A stretch of DNA of 64,000 bases from Marsupella aquatica (taxonomy: Eukaryota; Marchantiophyta). Location: NCBI GenBank assembly GCA_973895155.1, contig OZ316892.1, forward strand, positions 13,950,001 to 14,014,000, read 5' to 3'. Within the stretch, counting starts at the first letter, position 1; each line of letters opens with the position of its first letter. The notes under the pieces are model-generated. The model was not told where the DNA came from. It saw only the letters and a program-made list of their open reading frames with translations, and did no database searches. Shown in pieces: positions 23,906-34,022 of this stretch. The position numbers and the translations under genes were made by a program.

Positions 23906-25389
23906 ATGCCTGGGAGGTGACGAGGTTTTTTTCGTGAAAGGTTTTTCCAGCGTTCATTGTCAATGGTACATTTGGAGTTTCATCGCATGAAACTCAAATG
24001 TGCATGGTTGTGCGGATAGGTTAGTGAGAGGGCTTTCTAACGGTGGTTAGAACTCGCTGATTGGTATCCGTGGTGCGGAGGAATCAAAGTTTGCGTCATT
24101 TAGGTTTTATTCGTGTTCGACGGTTTTTTGGGGGAGAGACCAGAGTTTATGTTTTCAACGGTGTAAGCTGTGCAGTGCGGGAGGCGTCGCACATTATAGC
24201 TCAAGTTGAAGGTTGAAGCGAGCTGGTCATTTTGGTAGCTGGATAGTTGCCGAGTTGTTACCGAGTGAGACGTGACGAGTGACGGAGGCGTTTAGGTTTT
24301 TTCACAAGCTATGGAGCTTGTTCACATCTGAACCGGGTTTCTCTTCGTGACGTCCGACTCGGTGGAAGAGATGCGAAGTGCTTTGGCTCAACGGTTTGAT
24401 CGCGGTGAGGCGGTCGTTTTGAGCCCAGGATTGGCACTTGACGCAGAGTGAAGGCGACGCGGCGGAAATTTTCTACAACGGCTTGTCAAGGTGAGTTAAA
24501 CTTTCAATTTTACCCGGGGAAGCTTTTTGCTTTTTTGGGGGGGTTTAAGGTCATTTTTTAACGTGTGTATACACACGAGGTGTATACACACCTCGTATCG
24601 GCCGGCCCATCCTTTTTGGTATCCTTTTCTCACCCTGACCTCCCGAATTCAGAACCCGCGGTGGGGTCCACAGCACCGGCCGGCACTATACCCGCCGCTT
24701 CCTCCCCCTTTATCCCCTGACCCTGCCTGTCGGCAGCCCTGCTACGTCCCACCGCTCCCCGACATGCCTTAACCTAAGCCGGGGCTCGCAGCCTTGCCCG
24801 CCGCACCCCCGCGCCCCCGTTCGCACCCTGCCAGGCCGGGGCTTGCTGCCCCATCCTGCGCCCCCATCGGTCCCTTAGGGTTAACACGCGACCTGTCGGC
24901 CGCATTTAAGCCATGCCCGGCCCTGCCTTCGCCCTGCCCCTTCGCAAACCCCGTGGCTCACCCTCGCTCCGGCTGCCTGCCTAGCGAGTTGGGGCCACGC
25001 CTCGACTTCCACCCAGGGTCCAATTTTTGGTTATACGCGGCTACATACACAGCCGCTCGTATCCCCTGTGTGTATTCCTGCCTGGCCTGCCTCGCATCGC
25101 CTAAACGCGGATGCGCCTTTTTTATACAAGTATTTTTGATTTAAAGGGCTTTGCACCCCCTTTGGGGCGCTTTTTATTGCACTTTTTCCTCCCCTTTGTT
25201 TCCTCTTGCGTTGGGACCTACCGCCCTCCATTTTAATCGCTCTGACAGGGGGAATGGCCCCCTGTGAGACCTGTCGCGCTGTGAAAGAATATTCCCCAAA
25301 AAAACAGAGAACTGTTTTTTGGCCGTCCGACAAAGATTCTGTCCGTCGAACGGTAACTTTTTTGGTTCTATTTTGGCAATCTATACGTT
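23906..25389 (+). other. Copia leader and foreign GC-rich insert in place of gag-protease
   Basis: Up to about 24,500 the sequence is an ordinary untranslated leader ending in AAG|GTGAGT at 24491, a perfect splice-donor sequence. From about 24,530 to 25,140 the base composition turns strongly GC-rich, quite unlike the rest of the element. The insert holds no gag, CCHC zinc-knuckle or DTGA/DSGA protease motif in any frame. Hairpin-forming inverted repeats lie near both sides of the GC-rich block (24563-24595 and 25037-25056). Pol homology resumes abruptly at about 25,390. Confidence 0.7.
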
Positions 25390-26557
25390 TTGGAGGGCAG
25401 TGTAGTCTGTGATGAAGCCAATGTAACCTTATCTCATGAGGCGACGGCCCGGCTGTGGCACTTCCGTTTGGGCCACATGAGTGAAAAAAGTTTGGTTATT
25501 CTTCAGAGGAAAGGATTACTTTCTAATTTGCAATCTTGTAAGTTGAAATTTTGTGAGCACTGTGTGCTAGGGAAGCAGCACAGGAAACCCTTCAGAGTTG
25601 GAACTCACACCAGCAAGAAGGTACTTGAGTATGGACATAGTGATGTGTGGGGTCCAGCCCCTACTCCCTCACATTCTGGACGGTTATACTATGTCACGTT
25701 CATTGACGATTACTCAAGGTATGTGTGGATATACTTTCTACACAATAAGTCTGATATTTTTGCCACTTTTAAGGAGTGGAAAGCCCAAGTAGAGAATTAG
25801 ACTGGTAATATGGTGAGATATCTTCGATCGGATAACGGCGATGAATACAGTTCTATGGAATTTGTAATGTATTGTAAAGAGCAGGGGATTACCCGCCATC
25901 TCATAACAAGTTATACTCCTCAGCAGAATGGTGTTTCTGAGAGACTCAACCGAACACTATTGGATCACTCGAGGAGTATGTTGAGTCAATCATGCTTACC
26001 ACATGAGTTTTGGGCTGAAGCTATCAACACTGCAGCTTATTTGGTAAAGTTTTCTCCATCCAGTTCTATTGGATTCAAGATGCCATTTGAAATGAGGTAC
26101 GAGTATCCAGCAGATTACTCACATCTGAGGATTTTTGGATGTGATGCTTATGTGCTTACACCTTCCCAGCTTCGATCCCAGCTTCGATCCAAGCTATTAG
26201 AAAGGTGTGAAGGGTTATAGGTTATGGGATCCAGTAACCTATAAACTAATTGTCAGTAGAGATGTGTCCTTTAATGAATCCAGATCATCAATGGAGGGGG
26301 AGAGTTCTCAGGACTCCCATATTGACAAGAGGGAATCTCCCATCCCGGACCGGGTTGAGGGGGAGATTAGTCATGATGTTGTTCATGACAGGAGAGATGG
26401 AGAAGCTCCAGGCTTGGAGTTGGTTCCTGTGATGGAACAAGAGGAGCAGATTGTTGCTGGGGTACCTCAAATTGAGCCAGCAGCAGCAGATCAGCCTGAG
26501 TCATCTACTAGAAGAACTTCCAGTCATTCTACTAGAGCTCCTACCAGGTATGGTTAA
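25390..26557 (+). pseudogene. Copia integrase (gag-pre-integrase and core), broken
   Basis: The HHCC zinc region (LWHFRLGHMSEKSL, KFCEHCVLGKQHR) leads into the integrase core. Catalytic acidic positions are visible: HSDVWGP, LRSDNGDEY and NGVSERLNR, i.e. the DDE set. A TAG at 25798 replaces an expected CAG between the first two, in the same frame. A frameshift near 26,205 moves the rest (GYRLWDPVTYKL, SRDVSFNES) to another frame, which stops at 26,555. The tail before the reverse transcriptase is acidic and Ser/Pro-rich as usual. Confidence 0.92.
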
Positions 26558-26689
26558 TGGGCAGACTCATCTAAGCTAGATGATATTCACATTGCACCTG
26601 ATGATGATGACATGGCTTTGATCTTGGAAGAAGGAGAGCCTTCTTCGTACAGTGAGGCTTGTGCTTCCGGTGTGCTTCAGAACGGAAGC

Positions 26690-27533
26690 ATGAGTGGAAT
26701 GCAGCAATGCAGAGGGAGTTGCAATCTTTGAGTGACAACAAGACATGGGAGCTGGTGGAGCTTCCAAGAGGTCAGCAAGTGGTGGACAGCAAGTGAATTT
26801 ACAAGTTGAAAGACAGTCCTTCAGAGGGTGGAGATAAGATCTACAAGGCAAGGCTTGTTGCCAAGGGGTTCACTCAAGAGAAAGGAGTGGACTACAATGA
26901 GGTCTTTTCACCGGTGGCTAAGTATTCCACAATTCGGATCTTGTGTCAGCTTGTTGTATTTTTTGGTATGGTGATGGATCAGATGGATGTTGGCCAAGAA
27001 AACTTAGTTTGCAGATTGCTCAAGTCCTTGTATGGATTGAAGCAGTCTCCCAGACAGTGAAACAAGCGGTTTGATGATTTCAAGATTTTACAAGGATGGT
27101 GTATGATCCTTGTGTGTATACAAAATTAGTCAAGAATAATGTATTTGGTTTCATCATTCTGGTGATCTATGTGGATGACATGCTAATTGTGGCTAAAGAT
27201 CAATCTGAGGTTGACAGTCTCAAAGCGAAATTGAGTGCTGAATTCAGGATGAAGGATCTTGGTAAGGCCAAGAGGATCTTAGGGATGGAGATTTTTAGGA
27301 ACTCTAAAACTGGACAGTTGTGCTTGAGTCAAGGCCAGTATGCAAGGAAAGTACTTGCACAATTCAACATGGAAAACTGTAAGCCAGTGAGTATTCCTTT
27401 AGCTTCACATTTCAAGTTATCATCGGCTTTCTCTCTTACGGATGCTGTGGAGAAAGGTCTGATGGCTAAGATTCCTTATGAGAAGGCAGTAGGCAATCTG
27501 ATATATTTGATGACTTGTACTAGGCCTGACTAG
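26690..27533 (+). pseudogene. Copia reverse transcriptase, broken
   Basis: Reading begins at EWNAAMQREL and TWELVELPRGQ, then continues KARLVAKGFTQ, DYNEVFSPVAK, SLYGLKQSPRQ and the catalytic VIYVDDMLIV. Two TGA stops (about 26,795 and 27,058) stand where family members have TGG tryptophan. After DQMDV about two dozen residues, the KTAFLHG...QPEGF block, are deleted in frame. Conservation is lost after TRPD at 27,530. Several of these lesions fit C-to-T or G-to-A change at methylated sites. Confidence 0.92.
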
Positions 27534-27599
27534 GGATGGGCAAGGTTAGCAAATTCATGTCAAATCCAGGGAAGTACACTGGGAAGTTGTGAAATGGAT

Positions 27600-28111
27600 T
27601 ACTATTTGATAATAGATCAGATAGAACGTTAGTTGACTATGTAGATTCTGACTATGGAGGCTGTCTGAATACAAGGAGGTCTACAACTGGGTTTGTATAC
27701 ACTCTTGGAGGAGGATGTATCAGTTGGAAATCTACCTTGCAGAAGTGCATTTCTCAGTCTACTACAGAAGCAGAGTATGTTGCAGCAGTAGAAGCAGCAA
27801 ATGAAGCAATTTGGTTGGATAAGTTGATCGCGGAGATGGGTTTAGAGCATGGAAAAAGGACTCTAAACTGTGATAGTCAGAGTGCTCTTCACTTGGCTGC
27901 TAACCAGGTGATGGATAGCAGGGTGAAGCACATTGATATCAGGTACCATTTTATCAGGCAAGTAGTGTCTGATAAAACTTTTGAGCTAGTCAAGATTGAT
28001 GGAAAGCTCAATCCCGCTGATGCCTTTACCAAAGTGATTCCTTTGGAGAGCTTCTCAAGACACCGTGCTACTTTGCAGGTTTTGCATTGTAGTGCAAGTA
28101 GAGTTGTTTAG
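27600..28111 (+). pseudogene. Copia RNase H and C terminus
   Basis: After a degraded start (27,534-27,736, where the last reverse-transcriptase segment and the RNase H start are eroded), the frame is open: SQSTTEAEYVAAVEAANEAIW, DSQSALHLA and HIDIRYHFIRQVV are standard copia RNase H blocks, and DAFTKVIPLE marks the polyprotein end at 28,111. The first catalytic aspartate region near 27,645 reads DYGGCLNTRRSTTGF, with an alanine/serine block lost. Confidence 0.9.
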
Positions 28112-28289
28112 CAATGTGTGACTATTTGTATATGGATTACTTATACTTGTTTGGCTACGGCTTAGTTCTAGTTAACCCTTAGTTAACCCTTGTGGTTTTT
28201 AGGGGGAGACCTGGTTTGGTGATTGTCTAGGACTTCCCGTTGAGGATTCCATATGGTAGCATTTAGTCCAGTCCCCAAGACAAGAGTCA

Positions 28290-28298
28290 AGGGGGAGT
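28290..28298 (+). other. Polypurine tract
   Basis: AAGGGGGAG precedes the 3' LTR by a base or two and would prime plus-strand synthesis. Position and composition are standard for copia elements. Confidence 0.85.
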
Positions 28299-28299
28299 T

Positions 28300-28643
28300 T
28301 GTTAGATATTGCTCTAGTCTTGTGACTCATGAGCTAACTACAGTTAGGCTAACTTGGGTTAGGACTTAGCTAATGTTAGCGGTAGTGCTATTGTGTATAT
28401 AGCCAGGGCTGATGCCAGACCATGGTGGAACTTAGGCTCATTGTTACGGAGCTAGTTGAGAGATAGAAAGAGCTTGTGCTGTGGATGCTTGGTATGGCCG
28501 GTCGGCCTAGAGTGCAATAAAGCTCTTGTGTGTTCCCGTGGACGTAGCCTCATGTGGAGGTGAGCCACGTATCTCTCTGTGTCGACTATTGTGCGTTGGA
28601 TGGTTCATGGGCTTGCCGTTACGAATGTGGTCTATGCTCAACA
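28300..28643 (+). repeat. 3' LTR
   Basis: 344 bp from TGTTAGATATT to CTCAACA and followed by the right ACTTA duplication (28644-28648). About 11 substitutions separate it from the 5' LTR, mostly A/G transitions. Confidence 0.95.
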
Positions 28644-29470
28644 ACTTAAGGTTAGTTATAACACATCTAACCTTAACCAAGCATCTGATTACAAAAAGAC
28701 TAACTATGGTTACATGGTAAGTCTAGACCTAAGAGTAAATGCCTAGCATCAAGACTATTTACAAAAAAGTAATTTAGGTGAGAAGCCTCCCTTATGATTT
28801 GATTATGGTGACAGCTCTTCCTAACCACGAGCTAGGCTTAAGGGTGCCATATATTGTTTAAAATTTCTCCTCATGATCATTCGCTCTCCCTATAGCTTGC
28901 ACACTCCTTGAAATCCAGCCTATCCATCCTAAACCCTAAACCCTAATCCAGCAACCAGGCCGACTAGCCAACTCCCAATAATATTTGACTGTCTTGCCAT
29001 CTCACTTATGCCCGACAACACTTTTGCTCATCATCTCTTATATACTATTGACAAAACTGTGCACTGACAGGCATTGGACTAGTTTCATTATGAAGAGAGA
29101 AATGCAAACAAAAAAATTCAAACATATGACCAAGTTGCATCAAGACAAAAGCCAGGCCATTCATAACCTCAACAAGAATCACTTGGCCTATCTTTCAAGC
29201 TCATACTAGCTATATGACTTTTGCAATTTTCTGGAATTCTTCCTGGACTAAAAGGTTGGTCAGGGTATATAACATTGTCATATTTCATAAGTATTGAAGC
29301 ATCTAGTGTTTGGAATTCTTAGAAACAGTTTTGAAAGATATTCCCAACGAGCCACAATGTCAAATATCACAAAGTATTACGGACCTGATGGATTTGTGAA
29401 TTGCTATGCTCTGACTTGTTAGTCTAGCTATGTTCTCAGCAAAAAACATATTTCAAATATTTCACTCATC
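28644..29470. other. Gene-free stretch with telomere-type units
   Basis: No gene recognised. At 28929-28947 three AAACCCTA-type units occur in a row, the plant telomere motif. Interstitial copies like this are also known as telo-boxes near promoters; no gene here gives that meaning. Confidence 0.5.
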
Positions 29471-30375
29471 TCTCAATATAGAGAAAAATTCTAGAATAGC
29501 CGTCCAACAAGTCTAATATTGACAAATTTAGTAAAGTGCTAAAAAGATCATAGATTTTGAATATCTACACTGTTTACCGTAGTTAGTGTTACTACGGAAA
29601 TAGTGTGACACTATAAATAGTGTGAGTAACACTAATATGTGAATAAAGAAGTATTGGAGCTCAAATAACACTAATTATAGAACATACTAACATAGCACAA
29701 TAATCAATAATTCCTATGAAAACACACAGTAGAATGCTTTATGAATGATTGATTAATGTAAATCTCATGGTTTAGTTGGGCTCTCTGAATTTAATGTATG
29801 TTTTGTCCATGCTATTGTCCAAAAATTCAACCAATTCTATACTATTTTCAACTCACATTTTTCACACCCAAATAGTGTGACTACTATTACAAACAAGATT
29901 CATGGTTTCATGCAACATTTCTGGTATCAATAGCCACTCCATAAATAACGTGAGTTGATTTCCATAATCAGTGTTACTGGTAACACTAATTGAATCACTC
30001 ACAATTACCATTAATACAGATTTAGTGTTAGTAAGACTATCTCAAGAGGGATTCAAAATTTTGGGAGCTACACAATTAGTGTTAGTAACACTAACTATGG
30101 TAAACAGTGTATAGATTTTGAATAGGCCTGACATCAATAAATTATGTCAAGTACTAAGGAGATCATGAATTTCTGAGTCTCTCTAACTTTTAAATGAGCC
30201 TAACATTGTCAAATGTCAAGTATGAAGGTCATGAAAATTTTAATTTTCTAGCTTTCCAATAAGTCTTTTATTCTCAAATTTTGTCAACTACTAAAGAGAT
30301 CATGAAAGTATAATTTTTTGTAGCTTTGCAATCAGCCTATTGACACAGTTTGTCAGGTACGAAGGTTCAAGAAGT
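29470..30375 (+). repeat. Diverged ~68-bp tandem array interrupted by a MITE
   Basis: Units carrying AxxxxxTGTCAA(G/C)TACTAAxGAGATCAT recur at about 30151, 30219, 30287 and 30353, i.e. every 66-69 bp, with one more at about 29532. The MITE splits the array between the first and the later units. Non-coding and AT-rich. Confidence 0.65.
29564..30111. mobile_element. 548-bp MITE with ~30-bp terminal inverted repeats
   Basis: The ends form inverted repeats of about 30 bp with one mismatch: TACACTGTTTACC then (G/A)TAGTTAGTGTTACT. The same 13-bp sequence TAGATTTTGAATA flanks both sides (29551-29563 and 30112-30124), so a target duplication of about 10-13 bp is indicated; that is closest to Mutator-like elements (usually 8-11). 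The interior is AT-rich with further AGTGTTAC/GTAACACT inverted blocks and no reading frame, so it is non-autonomous. Confidence 0.85.
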
Positions 30376-31215
30376 ATGGGGATAAGCTATTTTATTTTAC
30401 CTTGCTGTTTGCTATTTTAACATCCTTTTTTTTTGGCAGTCATTGGGTCATTGGGTCTAATTGTTTTTCCCTTGCCTTGCATCAAACAAGAACAGTTGTG
30501 TTTGTTTGTTGTTCCAACCATAACTTTGGTGTTTGTGACCAAAAATACTGATGTGACCGCAAGTGGTGCTAGGGATTTGGAAAGAAGTTGCCAGAGGAGT
30601 CCACAACGAACAATGAGAGAATAATGAAAATATCCCTAAAGTTTGCCCTCTTACATAGAACCCCTCATATTGTACAGTGTGCCAATAGACTTTAGCCATG
30701 CCATGACAATATTGTTGAGAGTAAGTAAGGATTGTTTCAACAAAATTACACCAAAGATATTCCTAGAGAGAAGAAGTCATATCAGAATTTCAGAAAATCT
30801 CACTTGCTCTTCAAATTTGGTCTACAAGCAACGACCATTAATCATGGACCAGTGTCATGATTATGGTGCTCATAGGAGTTATTGGGTTCTTTTGCCTTTG
30901 GGACCATGTCTCCCAGTTTGGTGTTCCTGTCTTTTTGGCATATATCATAGGAGTAGCAAAGGCTGTCATGAGGCTAAGAGTGATTGTCAACTCATCAAGT
31001 GTCTGTTTTGGATTGAACTTGAAAATCTCTATGGTAGTAGGGTCAAAATTCAAATTAAACTATAACTGCAATCCTAGAAATGGGAAGTCCAAGTTCAAAT
31101 TTGTTTGGTGGTGGTCCGTGGATAATCCATGATTACCTTTATCCTGGAACCAGTGAACTTACTCCATGATAGGTCGTTGCATTGCTACTATACCTACTGA
31201 ATGCGCTCTCTCCCT
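30376..31215. other. Gene-free stretch
   Basis: No gene recognised. A block near 30,890-30,960 (TTCTTTTGCCTTTGG, then CCAGTTTGG and TCCTGTCTTTTTGGCA) resembles sequence at 52,430-52,515 and more weakly at 7,480-7,540 and 48,655-48,690, so it may belong to another dispersed repeat. Confidence 0.4.
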
Positions 31216-31319
31216 CTAGCTGTCCCCCAACAGCTGGGTGCGAGACCTGTCTTATTAGCCACTTTTGGCCAAATTTAATCTGGCATTTTTTTGTCTTCCA
31301 TGCCATAGTTTTCCACCCA

Positions 31320-31965
31320 GCCAGACCAGTTAGCCAGAATCTACATTAAAGCAAGAAAATTAGATAAGGAATATTCTATGCCTTTGCTCCTTCAAACAAG
31401 GTGGCATTGGCTTAGCCAAAATGGAAAACCTTAAAATTACTCTGGTCCCTGACAAACCAAAGAGCTAGCTGGAATCTGACGGCTATCCTTAAATCTAGGG
31501 AAATGTAAGGGTCAGATAGTAATCTAGGACAATTAGATAAGGAAAATTCTTAACATTTTCGTCCCCATGCCACAAGGTGACATTATTGGCCATCTTAGCG
31601 CGCACAAAGGAAAAAGCTTAACAATTTCCCTGCCAGATTTCCACCTAGCGAGATCCGTCAGCCAGAATCTGACGGCTGGTCCTTAAACCCACAGGACATC
31701 TAAGGGTCAGTATTAATCAATCTATCAATATTATAATATAATTTCTCCTTTTCACACAAGGTGACATTATCCATCGTACCGAAAAAAACAGGAAAAAGCT
31801 TAACAATCCGCTTTCCAACCAAGCCAGACCCGTTAGCCAGAATCTGACGGCTGCCCCTGAACCCAGGAGATCCAAGGGTCAATATCAGTGTACCGAAATT
31901 GGATTAGATAATGGCAATAATATTATTTCTCCCTTTCGGACAAGGTGACATTGGCCACCTTAGCG
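31320..31965 (+). repeat. Four-unit ~180-bp tandem array with a conserved dyad
   Basis: The block ACAAGGTG(A/G)CATT recurs at about 31396, 31572, 31757 and 31940. GCCAGAATCT-type blocks recur at 31333, 31468, 31661 and 31836, usually followed by GACGGCT and then CTAAGGGTCA. In the unit at 31654 this forms a perfect inverted repeat, CCGTCAG-7 nt-CTGACGG. The array ends where the GC-richer leader of the trihelix gene begins. Confidence 0.75.
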
Positions 31966-31975
31966 CAAGCGAGGA

Positions 31976-34022
31976 AACCTGGTGTCGAGCGAACGGAACG
32001 GAAACGGAAGGGAAGGGAATAGCTTTTTGATTGGACTTTCCCGACGTTGGGTTCTACGACAGGAGTGTCGTCTTCTGGCAAACACAGGTCGCGTGTGTCT
32101 GGTGGAGCCTTCGCAGGAATCGCATTATTATTATTATTATTATTATATTATCATCGGGGGGGTTTCGGTGGCACAGCCGCGAGCGCTTTGACTTATCTGA
32201 TTTTGGTCGTGTTCCAGTCAGCTGCCGATGATCCGAACTCCGAACGGAACGCAATTGTATTTTGTATTGTCTGCTCTGCTCTGCTCTGGTCTGCTCTGCT
32301 CTGCTCTCTGGTCTGGTCTGGTCTGGTCTGCTTGGGGGGCGTGGGTTGTCCTTGCTTTCGCCCAGTGTCCGGGAGGGGGACCTGACGGACTGATTGCTAG
32401 CTCGATTGCTTGCTTGCTTGGGTTGCAGGAACTGTTTGCTTTGCTCGAGGGAGAGAAAAGAAAAGAAGAAGTGGGGATCATGATTCGAGGAATGGTCGTT
32501 GTCCGAAGCAACGACCGAGAGAGAACTACTACTAGTTAGTACTGTAGTGTGTTTGTTTTGGGGCCTAGTTGCTCTTTCTCTATCTCCTTCTCTTTCTGTT
32601 GCTCTTGCTCCGTGAGTGCTTGCGTGTGTTGTAGGCTGCGCTTTTTTGTTGGAGTGCGGTGCTCCCGAGCGAGTGCGATACTGCCAGCCAGCCCGGCAAC
32701 AGTGGGACGAAGAAGGGGAGAGGAGGGGAGCACGGAGGGATTGGTCCTCGGTCGGTCAGTCTAGTCAGGCGCTCTGTGCTGTGCTGTGCTGTGCTGTGAT
32801 GTGGTGAGTGAGGGGTGGGGTGGGGACTGTGAAGGTTGGGAGAGCGGGGAGGAGAGCAGAGGCGAGTGACTGACAGACAGAAAGAGGGACAGAGCGACGA
32901 GAGGCGGGGAGAGAAAAGAAGAGGAGGTGGAATCGTTGTTTTGCCGTGTGTTTGCGGCAACGTGTAATCCGAGTGGTTCCCGACTGTACTCTCTCTCTTC
33001 TGCTCCGGTCCTGAAGGTCGCGAACGTCTCTTTTTTGTGCACACACACACACACACACACGCGCGCATAGACTCACACACACATACAGACACACACATAC
33101 TGCGGGGTTGAAGCGCTCCTGATTGGCTTTCGTCGGGTGGTTCGGGTTTCTTCCTTGCTGGCTTGAGTGCTCGTGAGTGGCGAGCTTGGCGTTCTTCGAC
33201 AAGAGAACGATAATTGGATTGGACTGGGGGTAGCTCTGCGTCATTTCGGGTGGAGTGCAGACATAGGAATATTGTAGGGTGGGTCGTTGACGCGGTGGGT
33301 CCTTGCTTCCGTGCTTTCGCCGTGGTTCTGGTACGTCTTCAGTGGTCTCCTCGGCTTGCTGGCTGGCCTTCCTGGCAGTGGTGGTGGTGGTGCTGTCAGC
33401 GACCTCGTTTCGTCTCCCTTCTTGTTTCCCTTCATTGGTGCACAGTAAGGAAATTTCTGCGAGTAATGGCTGTCGACCTTAAACCACGAGCAGGAGGATG
33501 GTGAACGTCCAGGCGAAAGACTGCCGAAGGACGGACTGGAAGGGTTCTAGGGTTTCCAGTGCAGGGTGGACTCGTGCACGTACGCTAGTTTGGAGGAGTT
33601 TAGACAATTTTCCGTTTGCGTATTATGTTTTGATCTCGTGGCTCTCGGGTTTGAGGAGGGGAAAACCTTACCCGCCGCGTCGTCTTTTCAAAACTTGGGA
33701 TGATTCCAAGGAAGCATGTAGTATCTTCTTTCATAGATAAAGAGGAAGTCAACATGAAAGCAGCGATTGTACGAGGTTTGTTAACGAAAGATACGGATTA
33801 ATACACCTCGGCTAGCCAGCAATATTACATGGAGCTCTGAATTCGGTGTCCCCGTAGTTGACAGACAGACGGTCCTACAGCGAGCTGCAGTGCTCAATTT
33901 AGAGCAGAGAGATAGAGTTTTCAAAATAGTTTTCTGCACGGAGGGGAGAGAAGAAGAGAGTTTTCCAAAGAGAAGAAGAAAGTTTTCTAAAGAGTTTTCC
34001 GGGACGTGAGAGCAACATAAGA
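31976..34022 (+). promoter_or_regulatory. Promoter/5' leader region of the trihelix gene, rich in simple repeats
   Basis: About 2 kb of low-complexity DNA precedes the trihelix ORF: (ATT)n at 32124-32146, TCTGC/TCTGG pentamers at 32268-32331, TGTGC units near 32,775, a CA/CG run at 33039-33065, and AGAGAAGAA-rich purine sequence at 33,900-34,015. Such tracts are common in long plant regulatory-gene leaders. No frame has family character. Where transcription starts, and whether a leader intron exists, cannot be decided from the sequence. Confidence 0.45.

Larger units (their letters stand above)
23458..28643 (+). mobile_element. Ty1-copia LTR retrotransposon, complete ends, inactive
   Basis: The element has two 344-bp LTRs (TG...CA ends), a 5-bp ACTTA target-site duplication at 23453-23457 and 28644-28648, a primer-binding site complementary to initiator-Met tRNA at 23894, and a purine tract (AAGGGGGAG) just before the 3' LTR. 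The gene order gag-pre-integrase, integrase, reverse transcriptase, RNase H is copia type. The LTRs differ at about 11 positions, so the copy is not recent. It is dead: gag and protease are missing, replaced by GC-rich unrelated DNA (about 24,530-25,385), and pol carries stops, frameshifts and a deletion. Confidence 0.97.

Noticed and set aside
24794-25144. 116-residue Pro/Ala-rich plus-strand frame in the copia element
   Set aside because: Composition reflects GC-rich DNA; there is no gag or other domain signature.
28929-28947. AAACCCTA units as evidence of a chromosome end
   Set aside because: Only about three units, with ordinary sequence on both sides; interstitial or telo-box-like.
32580-33244. 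Minus-strand frames up to 172 residues in the trihelix leader
   Set aside because: They translate CA/CG and GGGAG repeats (CVCVCV, SRPS) and overlap one another in several frames.
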